NCBI GenBank assembly: GCA_963721385.1
Contig: CAVRJB010000013.1
Span: 1,000,263-1,064,262 of the forward strand
DNA from: DAOMFB01 sp963721385
GTDB lineage: Bacteria > Acidobacteriota > Thermoanaerobaculia > UBA5066
Length of the DNA stretch: 64,000 nt
Direction: 5' to 3'
Part shown: piece by piece, positions 33,434 to 42,361 of the stretch
Layout: each line of letters opens with the position of its first letter
How positions within the stretch are numbered: position 1 is the stretch's first letter
Position numbers and translations under genes: made by a program
Notes under the pieces: generated by a model
Databases searched by the model: none
What the model was told of the DNA's origin: nothing
Seen by the model: the letters and a program-made list of their open reading frames with translations, nothing else

Positions 33434-34255
33434 ATGGCGGGAACGGATTACGGGACCGATTACCACGTCCACACGTTCCGCTGCGGCCACGCCGGGGGCG
33501 AGACGCGCGCGTACGTGGAGCGGGCCGTCGCGCTCGGCCTCGCCGAGATCGCCTTCACGGACCACGTGCCGCTCTACTTCCTGCCGGGCGACGATCCCGG
33601 CCCGACGCTCGCGATGACTCGCGCCGAGCTGCCCGGGTACGTGGGCGAGGTCCTTTCTCTGCGCGAGGAGTTCCGCGGTCGGATCGACGTCCTCCTCGGC
33701 CTCGAGGCCGACTACGCCGAGGGCCACGAGGACGCGCTCGCGGAAATCCTGGCGCCGTACGACTGGGATGTCCTCCTCGGGTCGGTCCACTGGGTCGCCG
33801 GGGACTGGATCGATGCGCCCCTCTCCGCAAGGCGGCACGAAACCGAGGGGAGCGCGTTCCTCTGGCGCGAGTATTTCCGCCTGATGGAGAAGGCCTGCAG
33901 GACCGGAATCTTCGACGTCATGACCCATTTCGACCTTCCCAAGAAGTTCGGCCACCTTCGGCCGGATGCGCTCGCGGCCGACGAGGCGCGGGCGGTCGCC
34001 GCCGCGGGCGCTGCGGGCGTCGCGATCGAGGTCTCGAGCGCCGGTCTCCGGAAGCCGGTCGGCGAGGTCTATCCCGGGCCGAAGCTCCTCGCGCAGCTTG
34101 CCGCCGCCGGCGTCCCCGTCGTTTTTTCCTCGGACGCCCATGCCCCCGCCGAGGTTGCGTGGGGACGGGAGGCGGTCCTCGCGGCGGCGCAGAGCGCCGG
34201 TATCCGCGAGCATCTCTCGTTCCGCCGGCGGCAGCGCCGCCGGCATCTCCTCTAG
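33434..34255 (+). CDS. PHP-domain histidinol-phosphatase-like enzyme
   Basis: 273 residues, HisK/HisJ-type polymerase-and-histidinol-phosphatase fold. Metal motifs: DYHVHTFRCGHA, FTDHVPLY, GLEADY, GSVHWV, VMTHFDL and SSDAHAP. Probably dephosphorylates histidinol phosphate, though PHP proteins also act on other phosphoesters. The last codons (RRRQRRRH) coincide with a perfect GC hairpin, so the tail may be a by-product of a terminator-like structure. Stop is one base from the convergent QueD-like gene. Confidence 0.82.
   Translation: MAGTDYGTDYHVHTFRCGHAGGETRAYVERAVALGLAEIAFTDHVPLYFLPGDDPGPTLAMTRAELPGYVGEVLSLREEFRGRIDVLLGLEADYAEGHEDALAEILAPYDWDVLLGSVHWVAGDWIDAPLSARRHETEGSAFLWREYFRLMEKACRTGIFDVMTHFDLPKKFGHLRPDALAADEARAVAAAGAAGVAIEVSSAGLRKPVGEVYPGPKLLAQLAAAGVPVVFSSDAHAPAEVAWGREAVLAAAQSAGIREHLSFRRRQRRRHLL
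34224..34244. terminator. GC hairpin at convergent gene ends
   Basis: Perfect 9-bp stem GCCGGCGGC / GCCGCCGGC, loop AGC, inside the last codons of the PHP gene and just past the stop of the opposing QueD-like gene. Position suits a bidirectional terminator, though no T-run is present. Confidence 0.4.
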
Positions 34256-34256
34256 C

Positions 34257-34697
34257 TCAGAGGAGCCGGCCGGCGAACTCCGGGTCGGCGATCTCGACCG
34301 CGAAGCCGGGCGTCACGCGAAGGACGAGCTGGGCGAGGCGGCAGGGCCACTTCTCCGCCGCGAGGCGGGCGGCGACCCGGTCCCAGATCCACCGGGCGAG
34401 GTTCTCCGCGGTCGGCGGCTTCCGCGAGAACTCCGGAACCTCGGCGTTCAGGTTCCGGTGGTCGAGCGGGCGGTCGACCTCTTCCTTGAGGACGCGGTCG
34501 AGGTCCGTCAGATTCACGATCATCGCGGAGTCCGCGTCGGCCTCTCCCGCCACCGAGACCTCCAGCGTGTAGTTGTGGCCGTACCCGCAGGGGTTCGTCG
34601 CCTCGCCGTACGTGGCGCGGTTCCACGCCTCGTCCCGCGCCGGGTTCCAGAGCCGGTGGGCGGCGTTGAAGTGGATCGTCCGCGAAAGAAGAAGCAG
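34257..34697 (-). CDS. 6-pyruvoyl-tetrahydropterin synthase / QueD family, CTG start
   Basis: 146 residues. Motifs HFNAAHRL, NPCGYGHNYTLEV, LDHRNLN and PTAENLARWIW identify a PTPS/QueD enzyme, which converts dihydroneopterin triphosphate to pterin intermediates for queuosine, folate or biopterin. The frame opens right after the FKBP stop; the only suitable start is CTG 34697, with GGAGGTGA five bases upstream. A later ATG would remove the zinc and catalytic residues. The usual GHGHNY has Tyr for the first His here, so one zinc ligand may differ. Confidence 0.82.
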   Translation of the reverse strand: MLLLSRTIHFNAAHRLWNPARDEAWNRATYGEATNPCGYGHNYTLEVSVAGEADADSAMIVNLTDLDRVLKEEVDRPLDHRNLNAEVPEFSRKPPTAENLARWIWDRVAARLAAEKWPCRLAQLVLRVTPGFAVEIADPEFAGRLL

Positions 34698-35174
34698 CTA
34701 CTTCACCTCCAGGAGCTCGACTTCGAAGCAGAGCGTCGCGCTCGGCGGAATGACGGGCGGACGGCCCGGCGCGCCGTAGGCGAGGTCCGGCGGGATGATG
34801 AGGATTCTCCGGCCGCCGACCTTCATCGTGGCGACCCCCTCGTCCCAGCCACGGATGACGCGGCCCGCCCCGATCGGGAAGGGAAACGGATTGCCCCGGT
34901 CGACCGAGCTGTCGAACTTCTTCCCCTTGACCCCTTTCTCCCAGAGCCAGCCTGTGTAATGCATGACGCAGGTTTGGCCGGCCTTGGGCGAGGCGCCCGT
35001 TCCGACCTTCAGGTCCTCGTACATCAGGCCCGACGGGGTCGTGATCATCTTCGACTCCTTCTTCGATTCAGCGGCCGGGGCGGCCGGAGCCGCCGGCTTT
35101 GCCTGCTCCTGCGCCAAGAGGGGCGCCGCCGCGAGGACGGCCCCCGCGAGGAGAGCGGAGATACGCATCTTCAT
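34698..35174 (-). CDS. FKBP-type peptidyl-prolyl isomerase, periplasmic
   Basis: 158 residues: signal peptide (ISALLAGAVLAAAPLLAQ), Ala/Pro-rich linker, then a complete FKBP domain with MHYTGWLWE, FDSSVDRGNPFPFPIG, VIRGWDEGVATMKVGG and DLAYGAPGRPPVIPP. Catalyses cis-trans isomerisation of prolyl bonds in exported proteins. The last codons double as the Shine-Dalgarno of the next gene. A GGAAG site precedes the ATG. Confidence 0.94.
   Translation of the reverse strand: MKMRISALLAGAVLAAAPLLAQEQAKPAAPAAPAAESKKESKMITTPSGLMYEDLKVGTGASPKAGQTCVMHYTGWLWEKGVKGKKFDSSVDRGNPFPFPIGAGRVIRGWDEGVATMKVGGRRILIIPPDLAYGAPGRPPVIPPSATLCFEVELLEVK
34703..34710 (-). promoter_or_regulatory. Shine-Dalgarno deciding the CTG start of QueD-like gene
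   Basis: GGAGGTGA within the FKBP C-terminal codons, five bases before CTG 34697. It is the main reason for accepting a CTG start. Confidence 0.55.
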
Positions 35175-35229
35175 TTTGTCGACACTTCCTTTCCTCCGGC
35201 TGGGGCGGCCGGAGCGCCGGGGGAGGAGT

Positions 35230-36576
35230 CTAGCCTGCCGGGGCGCTCACCGCAGGCCGGACGACCCTCGAGACTTCCTCGGCGAGCCGGCCCGGGACGA
35301 CCTCTTCCAGCTCGTACCTGACGCGAACCGAGGGCTTCGAAAGAGCGACGATGCGAGTCAGGTCGATCGGGGTCCCGACGACGACGACGTCGCACGGCGT
35401 CCGAGCGATCGTCTCGGCGAGGTCCTTCACCTGCGCATCGCCGTAGCCCATCGCCGGGAGGATCCCGGCGGCGTTCGGATACTTCCGGTAGGTCGCCTCG
35501 AGCGAGCCGACGGCGAAGGGCTTCGGGTCGACGAGGGCCGCCGCGCCCGCCTTCTTCGCGGCGACGAGGCCGGCGCCGAACGTCATGCCGCCGTGCGTCA
35601 GCGTGGGGCCGTCCTCGACGACGAGCGCCCGCTTGCCGCGAACGAGCTCGGGCCGGTCACAGACGACGGGCGAGTTGCACCGGAGGACGCGCGCCCTCGG
35701 GTTCAGCGCCTGCGCGGCCACCTCGATGAGGTGGATGTTCCCGGCATCCGCCGTGTCGCATTTGTTGATCAGGATGACGTCGGCGCGGCGGAAGTTCGCC
35801 TCGCCCGGGTGGTAGGCCGTCTCGTGGCCCGGACGGTGGGGGTCCGCGATGCAGATGTGGAGATCGGGCACGTAGAACGGCAGGTCGTTGTTGCCGCCGT
35901 CCCAGAGGATGACGTCGGCCTCCTCCTCGGCCGCGCGGAGGATCTTCCCGTAGTCGACGCCCGCGTAGACGACGAAGCCGTTGTCGAGGTGCGGCTCGTA
36001 CTCCTCGCGCTCCTCGATCGTGCACTTCTCCTTTTCAAGGTCGGCGTACGTCGCGAAGCGCTGGCAGGCCTGTGCGGCGAGGTCGCCGTAGGGCATCGGG
36101 TGGCGGATGGCCACGACCTTGAGACCCCGGTCCTTCAGGATCCGCGACAGGTAGCGCGTCGTCTGGCTCTTTCCTGCTCCGGTCCGGACCGCCGTGACGG
36201 CGATGATCGGGACCTTCGACTTCAGCATCGTCTGCTTCGCGCCAAGGAGGAGAAAGCCCGCGCCTGCCGCGATGGCCTTCGACGCGAGGTGCATGACCGT
36301 CGGATGCGAGACGTCGGAGTAGGAGAAGACGCAGAGGTCGACGTTCTCGCGGCGGATCAGGTCGCCGAGCTCCTCCTCGGGGACGATCGGGATGCCGTCC
36401 GGATAGAGGGGACCGGCGAGGGCCGCGGGGTACCGCCGCCCGTCGATTCCCGGGATCTGCGTCGCCGTGAAGGCGACGACGCACGCGTCCGGGTCGTTCC
36501 GGAAGACGGTGTTGAAGTCGTGGAAATCGCGGCCCGCCGCCCCGAGGATGACGACCCGCCGCCGGGAGCGCTGCAT
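35230..36576 (-). CDS. Cyclic 2,3-diphosphoglycerate-synthetase-like GTPase
   Basis: 448 residues: N-terminal Rossmann part (VVILGAAGRDFHDFNTVF), P-loop AVTAVRTGAGKSQTTR near residue 130, DADVILWDGGNND-like Walker B region (reads EADVILWDGGNND), INKCDTAD as a guanine motif, and a C-terminal nucleotide fold. It is homologous to the archaeal enzyme that makes cyclic 2,3-DPG, but bacterial members are uncharacterised. Next to fbp and the pentose-phosphate operon, which is consistent with a sugar-phosphate or phosphoglycerate role. GGAGG precedes the ATG. Confidence 0.75.
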   Translation of the reverse strand: MQRSRRRVVILGAAGRDFHDFNTVFRNDPDACVVAFTATQIPGIDGRRYPAALAGPLYPDGIPIVPEEELGDLIRRENVDLCVFSYSDVSHPTVMHLASKAIAAGAGFLLLGAKQTMLKSKVPIIAVTAVRTGAGKSQTTRYLSRILKDRGLKVVAIRHPMPYGDLAAQACQRFATYADLEKEKCTIEEREEYEPHLDNGFVVYAGVDYGKILRAAEEEADVILWDGGNNDLPFYVPDLHICIADPHRPGHETAYHPGEANFRRADVILINKCDTADAGNIHLIEVAAQALNPRARVLRCNSPVVCDRPELVRGKRALVVEDGPTLTHGGMTFGAGLVAAKKAGAAALVDPKPFAVGSLEATYRKYPNAAGILPAMGYGDAQVKDLAETIARTPCDVVVVGTPIDLTRIVALSKPSVRVRYELEEVVPGRLAEEVSRVVRPAVSAPAG

Positions 36577-36682
36577 CGAAGGCCTCCACGGGACGCCGGG
36601 TGCGTCCCCGCGGTGCCGATTCTAGGGAGATGGCGGCGGCGAAACCCTGATTCGGATGCCTCAGCGCTTCAGGAAGGAGGTC

Positions 36683-37726
36683 TCAACGTGTTGTCGCGAC
36701 TCGACTTGAAGCTTCCGCAACGAGCGACTCCACCCGCTCGACGTCGGCCGTCGAGCCGATGAAGATCGGGGTCCGCTGGTGGTTCTGTTCCGGAACGACG
36801 TCCAGGATCCGGCGCTGCCCGTCGCTTGCCGCGCCTCCGGCCGCCTCGGCCACGGCGGCGAGCGGCGCCGCCTCGTACATGAGCCGGATCTTCCCGTTCG
36901 GGTTCTTCAACGTCCCCGGATACATGTAGATCCCGCCCTTGAGGAGAATCCGGTGGAAGTCGGTGACGAGGGCTCCGGAGTAGCGCGTCGAGTACGGGCG
37001 CCCCGTCGCGGCGTCGCGTTGCTGCGCCCACTCGACGAAGCGCCGCGGGCCCGGGCCCCACTCCTGAATTCCCCCCTCGTTTGCGCCGTAGTACGGCCCG
37101 TGGTCGGGGATCCGGACGTCCGGCGCCGAGAGGAGGAACTCGCCGATGCCGGGGTCGAGAGTGAAGACGTGGACGCCGGGGTTGCCGGCCGCGGTGTAGA
37201 CGAGCGTCGTCGAGGGGCCGTACGAGAAGTACCCGGCGATGACCTGCTCCTTCGAGACGGCGTGCATCAGGTCGTCCTCCGACCCGATCGCCCCGCTCCG
37301 CGTCAGGAGCCGGACGGAGAAGATCGACCCGACCGCGCCGTTGACGTCGAGGTTCGAGGAGCCGTCGAGGGGGTCGAGGAAGACGATGTACCTCCCGGCC
37401 TGCACGTTTTCCGGGAGGTGGGCGGGGAGCTCCATCTCCTCGGTGACGACCGTCGGGACGAGCTGCCCCCACGCGAAAGCGTCGAGGAAGATCTCGTTCG
37501 CGAGGGCGTCGAGCTTCTGTTGCTGCTCGCCCTGCACGTTGACAGCGCCCGAGACGCCGAGGACGTCGATGAGGCCCGCGGCCGAGAGGAGGCGCGAGAT
37601 CCGCTTGCCGGCGAGGCCGAGCTGGGAGAGGAGGGCCGAGAGCTCGCCTTTGGCCTGCGGGAACTGCTGATCGGACTCGAAGAGGAACCGGTGGAGCCGC
37701 ATGCCGAGCCGGGGTGACGGGCTCAT
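36683..37726 (-). CDS. fbp: Fructose-1,6-bisphosphatase, class I
   Basis: 347 residues. Metal/substrate motif FLDPLDGSSNLDVNGAVG, GSIFSV and the sugar-binding KGGIYMYPGT mark class I FBPase, which makes fructose 6-phosphate. AAAGGAGG lies nine bases before ATG 37726. It is last in the tal-tkt-zwf-fbp run, 29 bases after zwf; this order would recycle triose phosphate to hexose for a cyclic pentose-phosphate route. Confidence 0.95.
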   Translation of the reverse strand: MSPSPRLGMRLHRFLFESDQQFPQAKGELSALLSQLGLAGKRISRLLSAAGLIDVLGVSGAVNVQGEQQQKLDALANEIFLDAFAWGQLVPTVVTEEMELPAHLPENVQAGRYIVFLDPLDGSSNLDVNGAVGSIFSVRLLTRSGAIGSEDDLMHAVSKEQVIAGYFSYGPSTTLVYTAAGNPGVHVFTLDPGIGEFLLSAPDVRIPDHGPYYGANEGGIQEWGPGPRRFVEWAQQRDAATGRPYSTRYSGALVTDFHRILLKGGIYMYPGTLKNPNGKIRLMYEAAPLAAVAEAAGGAASDGQRRILDVVPEQNHQRTPIFIGSTADVERVESLVAEASSRVATTR

Positions 37727-37755
37727 GGGCGGGCCTCCTTTCTCGTGAAGAGAGC

Positions 37756-39255
37756 TTACGGTCGCCGCCAGCGTCTCCCGTCCCGGGCCAGGAGCGCCAC
37801 GGCCGCCTCGGGTCCCCACGTCCCCGCCTCGTAGTTGGGGTGATCGGTCGGCGGGTTGTCGCGCCAGACGTCCAGAACGGGCGTCACGAGCTCCCAGGCG
37901 GCCTCCACTTCGTCGCGCCGGGCGAAGAGGGTGGAGTCGCCTTGAATCGCGTCCATCAGGAGCCGTTCGTACGCCTCGGGCTGGGAGGTGCCGAAGAACT
38001 CCGAGTACTGGAAGTTCATCGTCACGGTGTCGATCTTCATCGTCGCGCCAGGCTGCTTGGCGCCGAATTTAAGGGCGATCCCCTCGTCGGGCTGGATCCG
38101 GAGGATCAGCGTGTTCGGCTCCTGCCTCGCCATCCCCGACTTCCGGAAGAACGCGATCGGCGGGGTCTTGAACTGGATGGCGATCTCGGTGACACGTTTC
38201 GGCATCCGCTTGCCGGCCCGGAGGTAGAACGGGACGCCGGCCCAGCGCCAGTTTTCGACCTGCACCTTCCACGCGGCGTAGGTCTCGCGGAGCGACATCG
38301 GGTGAACGTCCTTCTCGCTCCGGTAGCCCGCGACCGGCTGGCCCGCGACGGCGCCCGGCCCGTACTGCCCGCGGACGGTGTCGCGCAGGATCTCGTCCGG
38401 CGTCTGCGGCTGGATCGACCGGAGCACCTTGACCTTTTCGTCGCGGACGGCGTTGGGATCGAACGCGACGGGGGGCTCCATCGCGACGAGGCAGAGGAGC
38501 TGCAGGACGTGGTTCTGGATGATGTCGCGGAAGATCCCCGCCTCCTCGTAGAACTTCCCGCGCCCCTCGACGCCGATCGATTCGGCCACCGTGATCTGCA
38601 CGTGCTCGACGTACCGGCGGTTCCAGAGCGGCTCGAAGAGGCCGTTGCCGAGCCGGAAGACGAGGATGTTCTGCGTCGTCTCCTTGCCGAGGTAATGGTC
38701 GATCCGGAAGACCTGCCGCTCGCGGAAGACGCCCGCGATCTCGTCGTTCAGCGCATGGGCGGTTTCGAGATCCTTCCCGAACGGCTTCTCGACGATGACG
38801 CGCGACCACGGCTCGCCATCCGGTTTGTAGACAAGACCCGTTTCGCCGAGATTGCCGATGACCGCCGAGATGACCGAGGGCGGGATGGCGAGGTAGTAGA
38901 GGCGGTTTCCCACCCGGTCCTTCTCGATCAGCTCCAACCGCGTTTTGAGGGCTGCGAAGTTTTTCGGGATGTTGAGGTCGCCGCGGAAGAAGAAGAGCCG
39001 GGAAGCGAACGAAGCCCACGCCACCTCGTCGAGCGGCTTCGTCCGCGCGAACTCGGTGACGGCGGCCCTCATCTCCCCGCGGTACGTCTCGTCCGACTCC
39101 CCGGTCCGCGCGTAGCCGACGATCGCCGTCGCCGGCGAGAGCTGCCCCTCGCGGTGAAGCTCGTAGAGCGCCGGCACGAGCTTCCGCCTCGACAGGTCGC
39201 CCGAGCCGCCGAAGATGACGATCGTGGCTGGCGGAGCGGTCGGGACGGCGCTCAC
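37756..39255 (-). CDS. zwf: Glucose-6-phosphate 1-dehydrogenase
   Basis: 499 residues; GTG start overlaps the tkt stop (GTGA) and gives the N-terminal nucleotide motif IVIFGGSGDLSRRKL. Catalytic RIDHYLGKE, plus EKPFGKDLETA and the C-terminal PDEGIALKFGAK. Oxidises glucose 6-phosphate to 6-phosphogluconolactone producing NADPH. No pgl or gnd is adjacent. Confidence 0.96.
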   Translation of the reverse strand: MSAVPTAPPATIVIFGGSGDLSRRKLVPALYELHREGQLSPATAIVGYARTGESDETYRGEMRAAVTEFARTKPLDEVAWASFASRLFFFRGDLNIPKNFAALKTRLELIEKDRVGNRLYYLAIPPSVISAVIGNLGETGLVYKPDGEPWSRVIVEKPFGKDLETAHALNDEIAGVFRERQVFRIDHYLGKETTQNILVFRLGNGLFEPLWNRRYVEHVQITVAESIGVEGRGKFYEEAGIFRDIIQNHVLQLLCLVAMEPPVAFDPNAVRDEKVKVLRSIQPQTPDEILRDTVRGQYGPGAVAGQPVAGYRSEKDVHPMSLRETYAAWKVQVENWRWAGVPFYLRAGKRMPKRVTEIAIQFKTPPIAFFRKSGMARQEPNTLILRIQPDEGIALKFGAKQPGATMKIDTVTMNFQYSEFFGTSQPEAYERLLMDAIQGDSTLFARRDEVEAAWELVTPVLDVWRDNPPTDHPNYEAGTWGPEAAVALLARDGRRWRRP

Positions 39256-41182
39256 CCGCCGACCTCGCGGACGGCCTTCGCGATCGCCGGGCCGTCCAGC
39301 CCCATCAGCCGGTAGAGCTCCTTCGACGGGCCCGACGACGAGTAAAACGTCACCCCGAGCTTTCTGACCCGAGCCGCGAGCCCCAGCTCGTTGAGCCGCA
39401 CCTGCAGCCACGAGCCGAGGCCCGTCTTCGGGTTGTGGTCCTCGGCCGTGACGACGGCGCCGTGTCGCGCGATGTGCCGGACGTCGTCGTCCGAGAGGTC
39501 GCTCCACGCAGCGACCGAAACGAGGTCGACGCGGAGCCCGTCTTTCGCGAGAAGGCTCCACGCGTCGAGGGCGTAGGCAGGACGTTTCCTGCGCAGACGA
39601 TCGTCGGCCCCGCCCCCGACCGGACGCGGTCAGCACGGGCCGGGTCGAAGGCGTAGTCCCCGGCGAAGAACGGCGTCCCGTTCTCGCGGGTGACGACCGG
39701 GATCTTCGACCGCCCCATCACGATCGCGTGGTTCCCCCGGTTGCAGGCCATCCACCGGACGATCCGGTCCGTCTGGTTCGGGTCGGCCGGGGTGAAGACC
39801 CTCCACCCGAACGTGGAATTGAGGAGCCCGAAGTAGTCGATCGAGTGGTGGGTCTTCCCGTCCTCGCCGACGTCGATCCCGGCGTGCGTCACGCAGAGCT
39901 TCACGTTCGCGCCGTTGATGTCGTTCAGTCGCTGCTGGTTGTAGGCCTCGGCCATGCCGAACATCGCGAAGTCGGCCCACCAGGCCGAGACGCCGGCGAG
40001 CGAGAGGGCGCCCGCCGTGACGGCGGCGTGGTGCTCCGCGATCCCCCCCTGGAAGAACCCGCCGGGGTGCTTCGCCGCGAAGAGATCGGTCTTCGTCGAC
40101 TTCAGGAGGTCGCAGTCGAGGACGGCGATCGTCGGCCCCGAGGCCGCGGCGACGTCGCCGAGGTCCTGGAGCGCGCTCCCGAACGCCGTCCGGTTGTCGG
40201 TGGAGGCGTCGGCGGCGTAGCTCCGCGGCGTCCCGGCTGCCGCGAAGACGACGGCCTCCTCCGGCCGGTGCGGCAGTGAGGCGTGCCAGTCCGGGGCGGA
40301 CTTCTTCCGCTCGGCGATCCACGAGTCGAGGTCGTCCGGGAGGCCGAGGATCGCGAGCGCCTCGCGGCACCTGTCGACGGAGAGCGCCGCGCCGTGCCAC
40401 TTGTAGCCGTCCTTCTCCATGAAGGGGACGCCCTTCGACATGACGGTCTGGCAGGCGACGAGCGTCGGCTTGTCGGCGTTCAGCGCCGCGCGCACGGTCC
40501 GGTAGACGGCGTGGACGTCGTGCCCGTCCACCTCGATGACGCCCCAGCCGTCGGCCCGCCAGTCGGCGAGGATGTCCTGCGGCAGGATGTCGGCGTTGTC
40601 GCCGGAGAGCTGCACGCGGTTCCAGTCGAGGAGAGCGACGAGGTTCGTCAGCCCGTACTTGGCCGCGTAGCGCCTCGCCTCGGAGAGCTGCCCCTTCTGC
40701 TGTTCGCCGTCCCCCATCGCGCAGAAGACCTTCGCGCCCGTCTCCCGGAGGCGGGCCGCGAGCGCGAAGCCGACGGCGGCGGAGAGCCCCTGCCCGAGGT
40801 TCCCCGTCCCCCAGTCGAGGCCCGGGACGTCCCGCTCGACGTGCCCCTCGAACGGGGATCCCCCGCGCCGGAAGCCCAGGAGCGGCAGCGCCGGGTCGAA
40901 GTACCCAAGGTGCGCGAGCGCGGCATAGGCCGCCGGGGAGGTGTGGCCGTGGCTGATGACGACGCGGTCGCGGTCCTCCCTGAACGGGTCCTTCGGGTCG
41001 CAGTTGCCGAATCCCCAGAGGACGAGCTCGAAGTCGATGGACGACATCGAGCCGCCGGGGTGGCCCGAGGCGGCGAGAGTCGTCATCTTCAGGATGTCGC
41101 CCCGGCAGAGCTTCGCGAGGTCGTTCAACCTCGCGATCTGCTCCTCGGTCAGTTCGGGAGTGTCGAAGTTGCCGAGAATCAC
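39252..41182 (-). CDS. tkt: Transketolase (one frameshift near the C-terminus)
   Basis: ThDP-dependent ketol transfer between sugar phosphates; about 643 residues once corrected. GTG start overlaps the tal stop. ThDP motif is MGDGEQQKGQ...LLDWN; ISHGHTSPAAYA and GIAEHHAAVTAGALSL are conserved. Near 39577 the frame breaks after GPTIVCAGNVL; adding one G would restore AYALDAWSLLAKDG and a normal C-terminal domain ending at 39252, exactly overlapping zwf. A one-base sequence error is the likely cause. Confidence 0.9.
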
Positions 41183-42339
41183 CCGGCCACCCCGGCCCTT
41201 GCGCCCTTCGGCGCCGCGGCCTCGGCCGCGCGCCGCTTCTCGATCGTCGCGAGGAGCTCGTCGTACGACTTCGAGAAGAGGGCGACGCCGTCGGCCTGCA
41301 GCTTCTCTCCGACCGCCTCGACGTCGATCCCCGCGGCCTTCAGCGCGTCGAGCGTCCGGCGCGCCTCGTCGACGCCGTCGAGGACGGTGTCGCCGGGACA
41401 GGTTCCGTGGTCGAGGAGCGCCTCCAGCGTCTTCTCGGGCATCGTGTTGACGGTGTCCGGCCCGATCAGGTTCTCGACGTAGAGGAGATCGGAGTAGGCC
41501 GGGTTCTTCGTCCCGGTCGACGCCCAGAGCGGGCGCTGGACGCGTGCCCCCTTCGCCGCGAGCGCCCGGAATTCCGCGGATCCGAAGGCGGCGAGGAAGT
41601 CCTGGTAGACGACCTTGCTGTTCGCGAGGCCGGCTTTTCCCTTCAGCGCTTCCAGCGCCCCCTTCCCCGCGGCGGGGGCCGCCGCGAGCTTTTCGTCGAG
41701 GAGCTTGTCGACGAGGGTGTCGACGCGCGACACGAAGAACGACGCGACCGAGTGGACCTTCGAGAGGTCGCCCCCTTTCGCCGCGAAGTCGGCGAGGCCG
41801 GCGACGTACGCGCCCGCGACGTCCCGGTAGTGCCTCCGGTTGAACATGAGCGTCACGTTGATGGAGATCCCGTTCCCGATGAGCCGCCGGATCGCCCGGA
41901 CGCCGGCGGGCGTCGCGGGGACCTTGACGAAGACGTTCGGCCGCGCGAGGAGGCCCGAGAGGCGCGTCGCCTCCTTCACCGTCTTTTCCTCTTCGAGGGC
42001 GAGGCCCGGCAGGACCTCCAGCGAGATCCACCCGTCCACGGGATCCGCCCGGTGGATCCCGGCGAAGAGGTCGGCCCCGGCGGCGATGTCGCGGCGCGTC
42101 ATCTCGTCGTAGATCGCGAAGGCGTCGGCCCCCGAAGCGGCCATCCGGGCGAGGACCGCCTCGTAGTCCCCCTCGTTCTTCTCGATCGCCTGCCCGAAGA
42201 TCGTCGGGTTGGACGTCACGCCGTAAATCGTCCCCTCGGCAATCCGGGACGCGAGCTGCCCCGTCTGGATCATCTTCGACGAGATGCTGTCGAGCCAGAC
42301 GGCCTGGCCCCGCTTGCGATAGTCGACCGGGATCGTCAT
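41179..42339 (-). CDS. tal: Transaldolase
   Basis: 386 residues, the longer TalB-like/Tal-Pgi N-half class. Schiff-base Lys in PNVFVKVPATPAG; SNPTIFGQAI and PLWASTGTKNPAYSD are family signatures. Transfers dihydroxyacetone units between sugar phosphates. ATG 42339 is preceded by a GGGGAGGG site. GTGA overlap to tkt makes the two co-translated. Confidence 0.95.
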   Translation of the reverse strand: MTIPVDYRKRGQAVWLDSISSKMIQTGQLASRIAEGTIYGVTSNPTIFGQAIEKNEGDYEAVLARMAASGADAFAIYDEMTRRDIAAGADLFAGIHRADPVDGWISLEVLPGLALEEEKTVKEATRLSGLLARPNVFVKVPATPAGVRAIRRLIGNGISINVTLMFNRRHYRDVAGAYVAGLADFAAKGGDLSKVHSVASFFVSRVDTLVDKLLDEKLAAAPAAGKGALEALKGKAGLANSKVVYQDFLAAFGSAEFRALAAKGARVQRPLWASTGTKNPAYSDLLYVENLIGPDTVNTMPEKTLEALLDHGTCPGDTVLDGVDEARRTLDALKAAGIDVEAVGEKLQADGVALFSKSYDELLATIEKRRAAEAAAPKGARAGVAG

Positions 42340-42361
42340 GAAACCCTCCCCTTTCCAGATC

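Noticed and set aside
39256..39636. N-terminal extension of Zwf
   Set aside because: It is the out-of-frame reading of the transketolase C-terminus; GTG 39255 gives the family N-terminus and an exact GTGA overlap.
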